Counted from the first letter of the stretch, positions 1 to 9,531 are shown. The stretch is 64,000 bases of DNA from Sphingomonas sp. HMP9 (GCF_013374115.1 NZ_AP022673.1:1702501-1766500); one strand, 5' to 3'. Notes: generated by a model not told the origin, from the letters alone. Numbers and translations are program-made.

Positions 1-1621
1 CGATTTTCGCTACAGGTCGGACGTCGATCGCCGCCGAGGCCGGGGCGACCGCAAGGTGGCGATCGCAGAGCGCAACCATCGCCGGACGGTGGCTGACCAT
101 CACGAGCCCCTGCCGTGTTCTGGCGAGCCGGGCGAACAGGCGCTCGGCGACCCGGCGTTCGGTGTCGCGGTCGAGGCCTTCGGTCGGTTCGTCGAGCAGC
201 AACCACGGTGCCGGGACGAGACAGGCGCGGGCGAGCGCGAGGCGGCGCCGTTCGCCGCCGGACAGCCGCACGCCGTGTTCCCCGATCCAGCTGTCGAGGC
301 CGTCCGGAAGCGCCTGGATCACGTCCGCCAACGCAACGTCGCCGAGAACCGCCCACATCGCGGTATCGTCGGCCAGCGGATCGCCCAGCGCGAGGGCGTC
401 GCGGATCGTGCCGGCCAGCAGCGCTGCGTCCTGTGGTGCCCAGCCGAACGTCGCGCGTCGCACCGCCAGAGGAACGGTGGTGATGTCCCTACCGCCGATG
501 AACGCCGTGCCCGGTTCCACCGTTCGCAAACCGAGCAGGCCTTCCACGAGCGTGGTCTTGCCGGTTCCCGATGCGCCGATCAAAGCGACTCGCGTGCCGG
601 CCGGCAGGTGCGTCCCAAGCAGACCGATCGTCGGCGCCGTCGCGCACCCGGCCGGTTCGCCCTGTTCGACGATGCCCGGCAACAGGCCATTCAGCCGCGC
701 CATGGCCTCGCATACCGCGCTGCGCTGCGCCAAACTGCGCAACACCGGTCCCGCCCCATCGATCGTCATCACCGCCGCCAGCGCGCACAAGGCGGCGATC
801 GGTGCGCCCTCGGGTGCCGCGAGGACCAGAGCGGCGAGTCCCGCCACGCCGAGCGCGACCGCCTGGATGAACTCGAACCAGCCCGCCATGCCCGCCTGCG
901 CGCGTTGCGCGTCCGCGAGGCGGAGGCTGCCCGCGTCGACCGCCGCCATCGCCTGCGCCTCGACCCCATAGCAGCGCAGCTCGGCGGCAGCATCGGCGAC
1001 GCCGGCGAACATGTCCTTCAGGGCGCCACTCGCCCGCTGCACGTCGCGGCCCGGTGCATGGAGGCGTCGGGCGAGCAGGGTCGCCACCCCCATGAGACCG
1101 GCCAGGCACGCCACCACCGCAATCGCCGGTCGCCATCCTCCCAGGCCGCATAGAAGCAAGCCACTCGCGAGTGCTGCGATCATGCCGGGCACCGCAGAGA
1201 GCCGGACGAACTGTGCCTCGACGACGTTGACGTCCTGGACGATGCGGGCAGTCGCCTCGCCCTGGGTCAACGCCAGCGCATGAACAGCGGGACCGCGCGC
1301 CAAGCCCAGAAACAAGGCAGGACGGATGCGGGCGAGCGCGCCGAACGCCGCGTCGTGGCTGGCGAGCCGCTCGCCGTACCGCCCCGCGGTGCGAAGGATC
1401 GCGAGCAGACGGATGCCGGCACTCGGCAGCATGTAGTTGAAGCCCTGCGCGGCGATCGTCCCGGCAAGCCCGGCAACCGCGGCGGCGGTGATGAACCAGC
1501 CCGACAGCCCGAGCAGCACGACCGAGGCCATCGCGACGATCGCCGCATAGCCACTCGCACGCCACAGGCCGCGGCGTTGCCGCCTGCGCTCGTCGGCGAT
1601 CAATGTCTCGAACGCGGTCAT
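1..1621 (-). CDS. cydC: Thiol/glutathione ABC exporter subunit CydC (3' end off window)
   Basis: This is an inner-membrane ABC half-transporter; with CydD it exports cysteine and glutathione to the periplasm, which is needed to assemble cytochrome bd. About 540 codons are visible, close to the family length of 550-575, so only the extreme C-terminus is missing. The N-terminal half is membrane-spanning. The nucleotide-binding half shows Walker A (GASGTGKTT), the signature (LSGGERRRLALAR) and Walker B (WLLLDEPTEGL). The ATG at 1621 overlaps the cydD stop as ATGA, so the two are translationally coupled. No stop occurs before the left edge. Confidence 0.93.
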   Translation of the reverse strand, partial: MTAFETLIADERRRQRRGLWRASGYAAIVAMASVVLLGLSGWFITAAAVAGLAGTIAAQGFNYMLPSAGIRLLAILRTAGRYGERLASHDAAFGALARIRPALFLGLARGPAVHALALTQGEATARIVQDVNVVEAQFVRLSAVPGMIAALASGLLLCGLGGWRPAIAVVACLAGLMGVATLLARRLHAPGRDVQRASGALKDMFAGVADAAAELRCYGVEAQAMAAVDAGSLRLADAQRAQAGMAGWFEFIQAVALGVAGLAALVLAAPEGAPIAALCALAAVMTIDGAGPVLRSLAQRSAVCEAMARLNGLLPGIVEQGEPAGCATAPTIGLLGTHLPAGTRVALIGASGTGKTTLVEGLLGLRTVEPGTAFIGGRDITTVPLAVRRATFGWAPQDAALLAGTIRDALALGDPLADDTAMWAVLGDVALADVIQALPDGLDSWIGEHGVRLSGGERRRLALARACLVPAPWLLLDEPTEGLDRDTERRVAERLFARLARTRQGLVMVSHRPAMVALCDRHLAVAPASAAIDVRPVAKI

Positions 1622-3294
1622 GCCGGTGCGCCCAGGTGGATCACGACATCGGCGATCGCGGCCAGCCGCGCGCTATGAGTCGCGATGATCGTCGTCCGGC
1701 CGGCACACGCGCGCTTGATCGCCTCGACCAGGCGCACTTCGGACTCAATATCCAGATGCGCGGTCGGCTCGTCGAGCAACAAGACGGGCGCTGGCTTCAA
1801 CAGCGCGCGGGCAAGCGCGATCCGACGCCGTTCCCCGCCGGACAGCCCGCTGCCGCGTGCGTCGATCGCTGCGCCCAACCCGCCGCGTGCGAGCAGCATC
1901 GGCGATAGGCCAGCGATCCGTGCGACTTCCGCGATCCGCTCGACCGCGGCGCTCGGATCGGCGAGCGCGATGTTCCCGCCGATCGTGCCCGGCAGGATCA
2001 GCGGCGATTGGCCCATCCACGCGGTGATCGGCGCGATGCTGCCGATCGCGGCGAGGTCGACGCCACCGATCAGGACGCGTCCCTCGGACAAGGGCGCCAA
2101 GCCCAGGAGTAGATGCAGCAGGCTGGTCTTGCCGCTGCCCGACGGGCCGACCAGCACGACGATCATGCCGGGCCGAACCTCGAGCGAAACGCCGGACACC
2201 GCCGCGCGGTCCTGCCCCGCATAGCGGATCGAGACGGACTCGAAGCCTATCGTCGGCGCCGCCTCGGACCAGCGGGGCGTGATCAATGGTGGCACCACCT
2301 TGGCCGCCTCGACCGCCGCCAATCGCTCCGCCGCGGTCTCCGCGGCCTGTCGGTCGTGGTACGCCGCCGCCAGCCGACGCATCGGTGCATAGAATTCGGG
2401 GGCGAGCGCGAGCACGAAGAACGCGCGGCCGAGATCGAGCGTTTTGGGAACCGCGAACGGGAGCAGGCCCAGCAGGTTGAACCCCGCATAGACAGCGACC
2501 AGCGCGACCGACAGCGCGGCGAAGAACTCCAGCGCGCCCGACGACAGGAACGCGACACGCAACACGCGCATCGTTCGCCGCGCAAGGTCCTCCGACGCTT
2601 CGGCGAGCGCTGCGGCCTCGCGCTCTTCCGCACGGAAGGCGAGGATGATCGGCAGCGCGCCGATCCGATCCGCGAACAGCCCCGACAGCCGGGCCAGCGC
2701 GGTGAACTGGCGACGCGACGCATCCGCCGCCGCACCCCCCGCAAGGATCATGGCGGCGAGAAACGGAAGGAACGTCGCCATCAGGATCGTCGCTGCGATC
2801 GGGCTGGCGATGGCGGTGGCGGCGAGCACGATCAACGGTGCGATCGACGCTGCCATCCGCGCGGGCAGGAACCGCGCGACATAGCCGTCGATTGCATCGA
2901 CCTCGTCCACCGCCGCGGTCATCAGCGTGCCGGTCGTCGCGTCCGATCCCGGCGTGCGGTGAAGCGCCGCCTCGACGATCCGCCGCCGCAACCGCGTCTT
3001 CGCCCGGTACGCACCGCTTGCGCCGACGCGCGCCGCCAGCATCGCGCACGCACCGCGGCCAACCGCCGAGGCCAATGCCAGCATTACCCAAGGCAGCATC
3101 GCCGCGACGCCGGCCGGAACCGCGACGACCCCGCCCGCCAGACCGGCCGCGAACCCGATCGCCGCAACGCTGTCGAGCAACAACAGGGTTGCCGACACGC
3201 GCGCGCCGCCGCCATCCGCGACCACGGCCTTCAGATACGCTTTCGACGCGCGCGCGCGCTGCTTCGAAACGTCGCGCTCGATTATACTGTCCAT
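1618..3294 (-). CDS. cydD: Thiol reductant ABC exporter subunit CydD
   Basis: This 558-residue half-transporter pairs with CydC to export cysteine/glutathione. Six membrane segments fill the first ~320 residues. The ATPase domain has Walker A (GPSGSGKTS), the signature LSGGERRRIALARALL and Walker B VLLLDEPTAHLD. I chose the ATG at 3294 (MDSIIERDVSKQ), preceded by GGTGGG; a GTG at 3321 is possible but lies closer to the FNR box. It is divergent from cydA and first in a cydDC operon, sharing a 121-base control region with cydABX. Confidence 0.93.
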   Translation of the reverse strand: MDSIIERDVSKQRARASKAYLKAVVADGGGARVSATLLLLDSVAAIGFAAGLAGGVVAVPAGVAAMLPWVMLALASAVGRGACAMLAARVGASGAYRAKTRLRRRIVEAALHRTPGSDATTGTLMTAAVDEVDAIDGYVARFLPARMAASIAPLIVLAATAIASPIAATILMATFLPFLAAMILAGGAAADASRRQFTALARLSGLFADRIGALPIILAFRAEEREAAALAEASEDLARRTMRVLRVAFLSSGALEFFAALSVALVAVYAGFNLLGLLPFAVPKTLDLGRAFFVLALAPEFYAPMRRLAAAYHDRQAAETAAERLAAVEAAKVVPPLITPRWSEAAPTIGFESVSIRYAGQDRAAVSGVSLEVRPGMIVVLVGPSGSGKTSLLHLLLGLAPLSEGRVLIGGVDLAAIGSIAPITAWMGQSPLILPGTIGGNIALADPSAAVERIAEVARIAGLSPMLLARGGLGAAIDARGSGLSGGERRRIALARALLKPAPVLLLDEPTAHLDIESEVRLVEAIKRACAGRTTIIATHSARLAAIADVVIHLGAPA

Positions 3295-3329
3295 GCCCAC
3301 CGCATTCGGGGCCGACGCCACGCGCGTCT

Positions 3330-3343
3330 TTGACCGCGGTCAA
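3330..3343. promoter_or_regulatory. FNR/FixK-type box between cydD and cydA
   Basis: The sequence TTGACCGCGGTCAA is a perfect 14-base palindrome that fits the FNR/FixK/Anr pattern TTGAY-N4-RTCAA. It lies 36 bases before the cydD ATG and 73 bases before the cydA ATG, so one site can serve both operons. The FNR-like gene at 6376 is the natural candidate regulator. Confidence 0.75.
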
Positions 3344-3415
3344 TGTTCGCGCTGCCGCCCGCGGCTAGCCGGGCCTCCAGGCAAGGCCGTCGACGGCAAT
3401 GTGGGGAGCATAAAA

Positions 3416-5017
3416 ATGGACCTTGGGGTCATCGACCTGTCGCGGCTGCAATTCGCATTGACCGCGTTGTACCATTTCCTGTTCGTACCGCTGACGCTCG
3501 GGCTGTCGATGATGCTGGTCATCATGGAAGCCGTATACGTGATGACGAACCGGCCGATCTGGCGGGTGATCACGCGGTTCTGGGGGCGCATCTTCGCGAT
3601 CAACTTCGTGCTGGGCGTGGCCACCGGGCTGACGATGGAATTCCAGTTCGGCACCAACTGGTCGTATTTCTCGCATTATGTCGGTGACATCTTCGGCGCG
3701 CCGCTCGCGATCGAAGGGCTGATGGCGTTCTTCCTCGAAGCGACGTTCGTCGGGCTGATGTTCTTCGGCTGGGAACGCCTGTCGAAACTCGGCCATCTGA
3801 CCGTCACGTGCATGGTCGCGCTCGGCACCAATTTGTCGGCACTATGGATCCTGGTCGCGAACGGCTGGATGCAGAATCCGACCGGCGCCGAGTTCAACAC
3901 CGATACGATGCGGATGGAGGTCAGCGATTTCGGCGCGGTGCTGTTCAACCCGATCGCGCAGGCGAAATTCGTCCACACCGTCAGCGCGGGCTATGTCTGC
4001 GCCGCGGTCGTGGTGCTCGGCATCTCCGCCTTCTGGCTGCTCAAGGGACGCTACACCGCGGTCGCGCGCCGTTCGATGACCGTCGCCGCCGCATTCGGCC
4101 TCGCCGGATCGCTGTCGGTCGTCGTTCTCGGCGACGAGAGCGGCTACGCGCTGACCGACAACCAGAAGATGAAGCTCGCCGCGATCGAGGCCGCCTGGCA
4201 CACCGCCCCCGCCCCCGCCGGACTGACGCTGTTCGGTCTGCCCGACGTTGCCGCGCGCGAGACGCGCTACGAGGTTCAGGTCCCCTGGGTGCTCGGCCTG
4301 ATCGCCACCCGCAGCCTCGACAAGGAGGTGACGGGCATGTCCGAACTGGTGCTCAAGGCGCAGGAGCGGATAACCTCGGGCGTCATCGCCTATGACGCGG
4401 TCGAGCATCTCAAGATCGACCGCACCGACGTCGCACAGCGCGCGCGGTTCGAGGCGCACAAGCGCGACCTCGGCTATGCGCTGCTGCTGAAGCGCCACGT
4501 AGCCGACCCGCGGACCGCCAGTCCGCAACTGATCGCCGCGACCGCGTGGGACGTGGTCCCCAACGTCCCGCTGATGTTCTGGAGTTTCCGGATCATGGCG
4601 TTCATCGGCTTCTTCATGATCGCGCTGTTCGGCACCGCGTTCGTGCTCACCTCGCTGCGGATGCATACCCAGACTCGCTGGTTCCTGAAGCTCGCCGTCA
4701 TCGCGATCCCGTTCCCCTGGATCGCGATCGAGCTCGGCTGGATGCTCGCCGAGATCGGCCGCCAGCCCTGGGCGATCGAGGGCGTGCTGCCCACCTTCCT
4801 GGCCGCTTCGTCACTGACCCGAGGGGTGTTGTGGGCGACGATCGTCGGCTTCACCGCGATCTACGGTACGCTTGCGGTGATCGAAGTACGGCTGATCCTC
4901 GCGACGATCCGCAAGGGACCGTTCGAGCATGACGAGGATCCGAAGCCTGCGCCTGCCCATGTGGCCGCCCCCGCCCGCGCCCCCGCCCCCGCCCCCGCCC
5001 CCGCCCTCACCGCCTGA
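3416..5017 (+). CDS. cydA: Cytochrome bd ubiquinol oxidase subunit I
   Basis: This is the haem-bearing subunit of the high-affinity quinol oxidase in the inner membrane. The ATG at 3416 follows a good GGGGAG site; an upstream in-frame extension is not credible. Residues matching E. coli with an offset of one are His20 and Met394 (haem b558/b595 ligands are His187/Met394 and His20), Glu100 and Glu108 in the proton/haem d region, Lys253 and Glu258 of the quinol site, and the GRQPW motif at 448-452. At 533 residues it is of normal length. The C-terminus is an odd Ala-Pro-rich tail encoded by a CCCCCG repeat. Eight bases separate it from cydB. Confidence 0.97.
   Translation: MDLGVIDLSRLQFALTALYHFLFVPLTLGLSMMLVIMEAVYVMTNRPIWRVITRFWGRIFAINFVLGVATGLTMEFQFGTNWSYFSHYVGDIFGAPLAIEGLMAFFLEATFVGLMFFGWERLSKLGHLTVTCMVALGTNLSALWILVANGWMQNPTGAEFNTDTMRMEVSDFGAVLFNPIAQAKFVHTVSAGYVCAAVVVLGISAFWLLKGRYTAVARRSMTVAAAFGLAGSLSVVVLGDESGYALTDNQKMKLAAIEAAWHTAPAPAGLTLFGLPDVAARETRYEVQVPWVLGLIATRSLDKEVTGMSELVLKAQERITSGVIAYDAVEHLKIDRTDVAQRARFEAHKRDLGYALLLKRHVADPRTASPQLIAATAWDVVPNVPLMFWSFRIMAFIGFFMIALFGTAFVLTSLRMHTQTRWFLKLAVIAIPFPWIAIELGWMLAEIGRQPWAIEGVLPTFLAASSLTRGVLWATIVGFTAIYGTLAVIEVRLILATIRKGPFEHDEDPKPAPAHVAAPARAPAPAPAPALTA
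4980..5003. repeat. CCCCCG hexamer tandem repeat in the cydA 3' end
   Basis: Four perfect CCCCCG units encode the (Ala-Pro)n tail of CydA. In-frame length variation here would change only the cytoplasmic tail length. Confidence 0.9.
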
Positions 5018-5025
5018 CAGGAGAC

Positions 5026-6171
5026 ATGACGATGTTCGACTATGAAACACTCCGTCTGATCTGGTGGGCGTTGCTCGGCACGCTGCTGATCGGGTTCGCG
5101 CTGACCGACGGCTTCGACCTCGGGGTCGCCGCGCTGCTCCCGTTCGTCGGGCGCACCGATGCCGAGCGGCGCATGGTGATCAATGCGATCGGCCCGACCT
5201 GGGAGGGCAACCAGGTGTGGTTCATTCTCGCCGGCGGCGCGATCTTCGCGGCGTGGCCGTTCGTCTATGCGATCAGCTTCTCGGGCTTCTATTTGGCCAT
5301 GTTCCTGGTCCTCGCGGCCCTGATCCTGCGTCCGGTCGGCTTCAAATACCGGTCCAAGCGGCCCGATGCCGCGTGGCGGTCGCGCTGGGACTGGGCGCTG
5401 TTCGTCGGCGGGTTCGTGCCCGCGCTCGTGTTCGGCGTTGCAGTCGGCAACGTCCTGTCGGGCGCGCCCTTCCGCCTCGACAGCGACCTGCGCGCGTTCT
5501 TCGACGGCAGCTTCCTCGGGCTGTTCACGCCGTTCACGCTGCTGTGCGGGCTGCTGTCGGTGGCGATGCTCGTCCTGCACGGCAGCGCGTGGCTGGCGAT
5601 CAAGATCGAGCACGGCGCGGTGCATGATCGCGCCCGGACGTTCGGCACGGTCGCGGCGATCGCATCGCTCGCGCTGTTCGCGATCGGCTGGGCGTTTATG
5701 GCCTATGGCGACATCGGCTACCGCATCGTTGGCGCGGTCGATCCTTCGGGTCCGTCCAATCCGTTACGCACGACCAGCGAACTGGCTCGTGGCGGATGGC
5801 TCGCCAATTACGGCCTCTATCCCTGGATGATGATCGCCCCGGTGCTCGGCTTCGGCGGCGCGGTGCTTGCGCTGTTCGGTATCCGGCGCGGATCGGAGGG
5901 CGCTGCGTTCGCCGGGTCGTCGGCGTCGGCGGTCGGCATCATCGCGACCGTGGGGCTGTCGATGTTTCCGTTCATCCTGCCGTCGAGCATCGACTCGCAT
6001 TCCAGCCTCACCGTCTGGAACGCGTCGTCGAGCGCCAAGACGCTCGGCATCATGCTGTTCGTCACCGTGGTGTTGCTGCCGATCGTGCTGGCCTACACCG
6101 CCTGGGCCTACAAGGTGATGTTCGGTCGCGTGACCGCCCAGGAGGTCGCGACCAATCCCGACTTCTACTGA
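5026..6171 (+). CDS. cydB: Cytochrome bd ubiquinol oxidase subunit II
   Basis: This 381-residue membrane protein is the partner of CydA. The early motif LTDGFDLGVAALLPF, then GPTWEGNQVW (residues ~62-71), is diagnostic of CydB. Several hydrophobic segments follow through to the C-terminus, which ends AYKVMFGRV near residue 370. CAGGAGAC before the ATG is a good ribosome site; a second ATG two codons on is an alternative start. It sits between cydA and cydX in one transcript. Confidence 0.97.
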   Translation: MTMFDYETLRLIWWALLGTLLIGFALTDGFDLGVAALLPFVGRTDAERRMVINAIGPTWEGNQVWFILAGGAIFAAWPFVYAISFSGFYLAMFLVLAALILRPVGFKYRSKRPDAAWRSRWDWALFVGGFVPALVFGVAVGNVLSGAPFRLDSDLRAFFDGSFLGLFTPFTLLCGLLSVAMLVLHGSAWLAIKIEHGAVHDRARTFGTVAAIASLALFAIGWAFMAYGDIGYRIVGAVDPSGPSNPLRTTSELARGGWLANYGLYPWMMIAPVLGFGGAVLALFGIRRGSEGAAFAGSSASAVGIIATVGLSMFPFILPSSIDSHSSLTVWNASSSAKTLGIMLFVTVVLLPIVLAYTAWAYKVMFGRVTAQEVATNPDFY

Positions 6172-6197
6172 CCCCGCCTCACTAAGGACATCTGATC

Positions 6198-6320
6198 ATG
6201 TGGTATTTCACCTGGGTGCTCGGCCTCGGACTCGCTATCGGCTTCGGCATCCTCAACGGCATCTGGCATGAATTCCACCTGCCGATCGACAACGATCTGG
6301 ACGCAGCGGACAAGTCGTGA
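6198..6320 (+). CDS. cydX: Cytochrome bd oxidase small subunit CydX
   Basis: This 40-codon gene encodes MWYFTWVLGLG..., the typical CydX/YbgT signature of one transmembrane helix starting MWYF.W.LG, followed by a short polar tail (IDNDLDAADKS). CydX stabilises the haem site of the bd oxidase. It starts 26 bases after cydB and is preceded by AAGGA. Its size hides it from length-limited gene finders. Confidence 0.93.
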   Translation: MWYFTWVLGLGLAIGFGILNGIWHEFHLPIDNDLDAADKS

Positions 6321-6375
6321 CGGACGCGTAAAGAATTCGCGCGGATATCGGGGGCCTTCAGACTATACCGGGTCG

Positions 6376-7086
6376 ATGGCCAACCCCGATATCTGCACGG
6401 ACTGCGCGGTCCGCGACAAGGCCTTGTGCAGCAGTCTCAGCGACGGCGAGCTGAGTGCGCTGAATACCCTCGGCCGTCGTCGCACCATCGCGCGCGGCCA
6501 GACGCTGATCTGGGCGGGCGATGAGAGCATCATCTGCGCGAACCTGTTGTCGGGCGTGCTCAAACTGGTGGCGGCGACACCCGATGGTCGCGAGCAGATC
6601 GTCGGGCTGCTCTACCCCGCCGATTTCGTCGGTCAGCCCTATGCCGGCCAGGCCGATTTCACGATTACCGCATTGACCGAATCCGAGCTGTGCATCTTCC
6701 CGCGCGCTGCGTTCGAACGCGTGCTGGAGGATCACGCGCGGATGGAGCGGCTGTTGTTGCAGCGGACGCTCGCGGCGCTCGGCGTCGCGCGCACGCGGAT
6801 GTTGTCGCTCGCGCGCCAATCCGCGCAGGAGAAGATCGCCGGCTTCCTGGTCGACATGGCGTTGCGCGCCACCGCGACCGGATGTCGCGCGACGCCGGAC
6901 GGGCCGATGACGTTCGACCTGCCGCTCACGCGCGGACAGATCGCCGACGTGCTCGGGCTGACGATCGAGACTGTGAGCCGTCAGATGACCCGGCTCAGGA
7001 CCGCCGGCGTGATCGCCCTCCCCGGCGGCCGCGCGATCACCATCTCCGATCCCGATGCGCTGCAAGGGCGCGCCGAAGCGGCCTGA
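6376..7086 (+). CDS. FNR-type oxygen-sensing transcriptional regulator
   Basis: This is a 236-residue Crp/Fnr regulator. Four cysteines fit [4Fe-4S] coordination: Cys7, Cys10 and Cys18 in the N-terminus and Cys106, which aligns with E. coli FNR Cys122. A cyclic-nucleotide-like beta roll is followed by a winged helix whose recognition helix reads ETVSRQMTRL; the E..SR pattern reads TTGA half-sites. The start at ATG 6376 (MANPDICTDC) puts the cluster at the N-terminus; a 36-residue extension upstream is low quality. It follows cydX by 55 bases and probably controls the palindrome at 3330. Confidence 0.9.
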   Translation: MANPDICTDCAVRDKALCSSLSDGELSALNTLGRRRTIARGQTLIWAGDESIICANLLSGVLKLVAATPDGREQIVGLLYPADFVGQPYAGQADFTITALTESELCIFPRAAFERVLEDHARMERLLLQRTLAALGVARTRMLSLARQSAQEKIAGFLVDMALRATATGCRATPDGPMTFDLPLTRGQIADVLGLTIETVSRQMTRLRTAGVIALPGGRAITISDPDALQGRAEAA

Positions 7087-7187
7087 CCCACGCGCACGGG
7101 TCTGCGAACGCATCGGTACATTCCCTCCTCCGCGATGGATCGGTGAAGAGTTCGGGTTTCGCGTCCCGCTGTCGCTTCGCAAGCCCC

Positions 7188-8282
7188 TTATCGACTCTGC
7201 GGCCTTTCTGCCCACGCCTTCAAGATCGCGGCGCTATCGGTATTCTGCGCTGGCGCCCCCATGCCCGGCGTCGCGGAGAAGCGCGGAGCCGGCATCGGCT
7301 GCATCGGCCCGGCGGGTGCCGCGAAGGTTGCGCGGGCGCGGTTGTGGGGATGGTGGGGCGCTTCGGCAAGCGAGAGGACCGGCGTCACGCAGGCGTCCGT
7401 ACCCGCGAACACCTCCGCCCAGTCGTCCCGCGATCGTTCCGCGAACCGCGTTGCGAAGGCGTGTGCCAGCGCCGGCCAGGCGGATCGGTCGAACTGGTCG
7501 ATTGTGGTCGCATCCAGCGCCAGACCGGCGAGCAGCGCGGCGAAGAACGCAGGCTCGATCGCACCGACCGCGACATGTTTTCGATCGGCACACGGATAGG
7601 TCCGATAGAAGGGTGCGCCGCCGTCGAGCAGGTTCGCCGCGCGCATGTCGCGCCAATGGCCGGCCGCATGCATTGCGTAGAACATGCTCATCAACAGCGC
7701 GCTGCCGTCGGTCATCGCCGCGTCGACCACCTGCCCCGCCCCCGTCGTCCGGGCCGAAACCAGCGCCGCGGTCACGCCAAGCGCCAGCAGCATAGACCCG
7801 CCGCCATAGTCGCCGATCAGGTTCAGCGGCGGCACCGGACGGTCCGCCCCGCCGATCGCGTGCAGCGCGCCGGTAAGCGCGATGTAGTTAATGTCATGGC
7901 CCGCACTCCTTGCCAGCGGCCCGGTCTGCCCCCACCCCGTCATCCGCCCGTAGACCAGCGCCGGGTTGGCCGCGAGACACGCGTCGGGACCCAACCCCAG
8001 CCGCTCCATCACGCCCGGCCGGTTCCCCTCCAGCACCACATCGGCACGGGCGACGATCACCAGCGCGGTACCGCGATCCACCGCGCTCTTCAGGTCGAGC
8101 GTGATGCATCGACGCCCACGCCCCAGGATCGGCCCGTCGGCACTGGGACTCGGCGACCGCCCGGTCCGCGATATACGGACGATATCACACCCGAAATCCG
8201 CGAGGATCATCGCCGCCAGCGGCACCGGCCCTATCGCGTCGAACTCGACGACCCGGACGCCCGCCAGCGGCCCGCCGGTCAC
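7188..8282 (-). CDS. Alpha-methylacyl-CoA racemase (CoA-transferase family III)
   Basis: This 364-residue CaiB/BaiF-fold enzyme probably racemises 2-methylacyl-CoA thioesters in branched-chain lipid breakdown. Residues matching Mycobacterium MCR are His129 (in GHDINY), Asp158 (in [11 protein letters not shown]) and Glu243 (in GAIEPAFF). These favour a racemase over a true CoA transferase. The start is GTG at 8282 ([14 protein letters not shown]), giving the usual family length; the frame stays open upstream but that part is not protein-like. The start overlaps the stop of a short open frame as GTGA. Confidence 0.85.
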   Translation of the reverse strand: MTGGPLAGVRVVEFDAIGPVPLAAMILADFGCDIVRISRTGRSPSPSADGPILGRGRRCITLDLKSAVDRGTALVIVARADVVLEGNRPGVMERLGLGPDACLAANPALVYGRMTGWGQTGPLARSAGHDINYIALTGALHAIGGADRPVPPLNLIGDYGGGSMLLALGVTAALVSARTTGAGQVVDAAMTDGSALLMSMFYAMHAAGHWRDMRAANLLDGGAPFYRTYPCADRKHVAVGAIEPAFFAALLAGLALDATTIDQFDRSAWPALAHAFATRFAERSRDDWAEVFAGTDACVTPVLSLAEAPHHPHNRARATFAAPAGPMQPMPAPRFSATPGMGAPAQNTDSAAILKAWAERPQSR

Positions 8283-8392
8283 GTCCTTGCCTCGGCAAGC
8301 AGGCTGGCCTTGGCCCAATGCGCCTCGCCAATCCCGTAATAGCGTACCGACAGCGTCTGGTCCGGCCCGACCGCTTCCCCGCGACTCCGCAT
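8279..8392 (-). CDS. Possible short ORF coupled to the racemase gene
   Basis: This is a 37-codon frame ([18 protein letters not shown]...AEART) whose TGA overlaps the GTG start of the racemase. The overlap and a plausible amino-acid mix suggest either a leader peptide or the C-terminal remnant of a lost upstream gene. I do not recognise the family. Confidence 0.25.
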   Translation of the reverse strand: MRSRGEAVGPDQTLSVRYYGIGEAHWAKASLLAEART

Positions 8393-9002
8393 CCCGTCTC
8401 CCTCGCGTCCGCTTGTGCGGATCAGGCGACGATTGTGGCACGTCGTTCGCCCCCAGCATAGTCGCTCGCGACCAGCTTTCGCCAATCGGCTGAAACAGTG
8501 CGGTGTCCCTGACGGACCGCATTCCCCGCACAATCTCCCCCCCAATGCCGACGTTCGACCTATCGGTGCAACAGACCCTCGGGATCACGGTCGAGCGAGC
8601 CACCCTCTATGACACGACCATCATCATAAGTGACAACGGGACCCTCTCCTACGAGCATTGCGCCGACGTCACCCGTCACGACAAATGTCTCGGATTGGCA
8701 GAAGAACGCCCAGCCTACCGAGAGACGTCGTGCCTTGAGCGGCCCTCGCGCCAACGCCTCGCCTATCCGGCTTCCTCAACACGTAGAAAACTGTCGCTGG
8801 CATCTGTCACTGTCAGCTGATCTCGGAAAAAGCCAATCGGGGAGGGTTTGAAAACAGGTGAACGCCGCAGGTGAGACGATTGTTAGTCCGCCTGATAATA
8901 TTGGTCGCCAAGCGGGACGCCGGCGCGATGACCCGCATGGTACCGTAGCGCGAATTTCGACACACCCTGTTGCGGGCCGTCGCGGGCATGGGTCTATGGG
9001 CC
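8393..9002. other. 610-base stretch without a supportable gene
   Basis: Several frames of 60-100 codons are open on both strands, but none has a credible ribosome site, codon pattern or recognisable motif. The stretch from about 8820 to 8960 is less GC-rich than its surroundings. It must hold the promoter of the barstar gene and of the racemase. Confidence 0.5.
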
Positions 9003-9395
9003 ATGACGAAAACGTTCAGCATACTCGGTCGGAACATCCGCGACATCCCGAGCTTCTATAGCGAGATCAACCGGGTGTTCATGATCGGCGCAGAGTTTCG
9101 CCTCGGCGACAGCCTCGATGCGTTGAACGACCTGTTCTATGGCGGCTACGGCGCGATCGACGGACGCGAGCCCGTCCGTATCGTCTGGCATGACATGGCC
9201 GCAAGCAAGGCGACACTCGGCGCGGAGGCGACCCGTGCGTTTCTGGTTGAAAAACTCCGCCGTCCGGATGTGTTCAACATGGACCTGATCGAGGGGCAAC
9301 TGGAAGCGCTCGACGGGGGCACGGGACAGACGTATTTCGAGATCATACTCCAGATCATCGGCGACCATCCGAACATCGCGCTCGTGGCGGCGTGA
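9003..9395 (+). CDS. Barstar-family ribonuclease inhibitor (orphan)
   Basis: This 130-residue cytoplasmic protein matches the barstar fold: GRNIRDIPSFYSEINRVF at residues ~9-26, then LGDSLDALNDLFYGGYGA, PVRIVWHDM and a C-terminal beta strand. Barstars block barnase-type RNases by covering the active site. No barnase-like partner is visible within 10 kb on either side. I chose ATG 9003 because the upstream in-frame residues do not fit the family. It is flanked by non-coding DNA on both sides, so it is probably monocistronic. Confidence 0.8.
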   Translation: MTKTFSILGRNIRDIPSFYSEINRVFMIGAEFRLGDSLDALNDLFYGGYGAIDGREPVRIVWHDMAASKATLGAEATRAFLVEKLRRPDVFNMDLIEGQLEALDGGTGQTYFEIILQIIGDHPNIALVAA

Positions 9396-9531
9396 ACGAC
9401 GGCATCTTCACCGAGAAGGGCGAGGTCGGCGACACCGTTACGCCCGGCGTCGCGCCATCGGTGCAATTGCGGCCGCGCCATGCTGGCTGTACGCCCTGCC
9501 CAATCCCCCTCCCGACGAGCATCCCCCCGCC

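Noticed and set aside
489..1565. 358-codon minus frame within cydC
   Set aside because: It is in another frame from the CydC ATPase motifs and has Arg/Gly-rich nonsense composition.
8503..9046. Open frames before the barstar gene, once considered as an insertion-sequence remnant
   Set aside because: No transposase motif, terminal inverted repeats or target duplications are visible.
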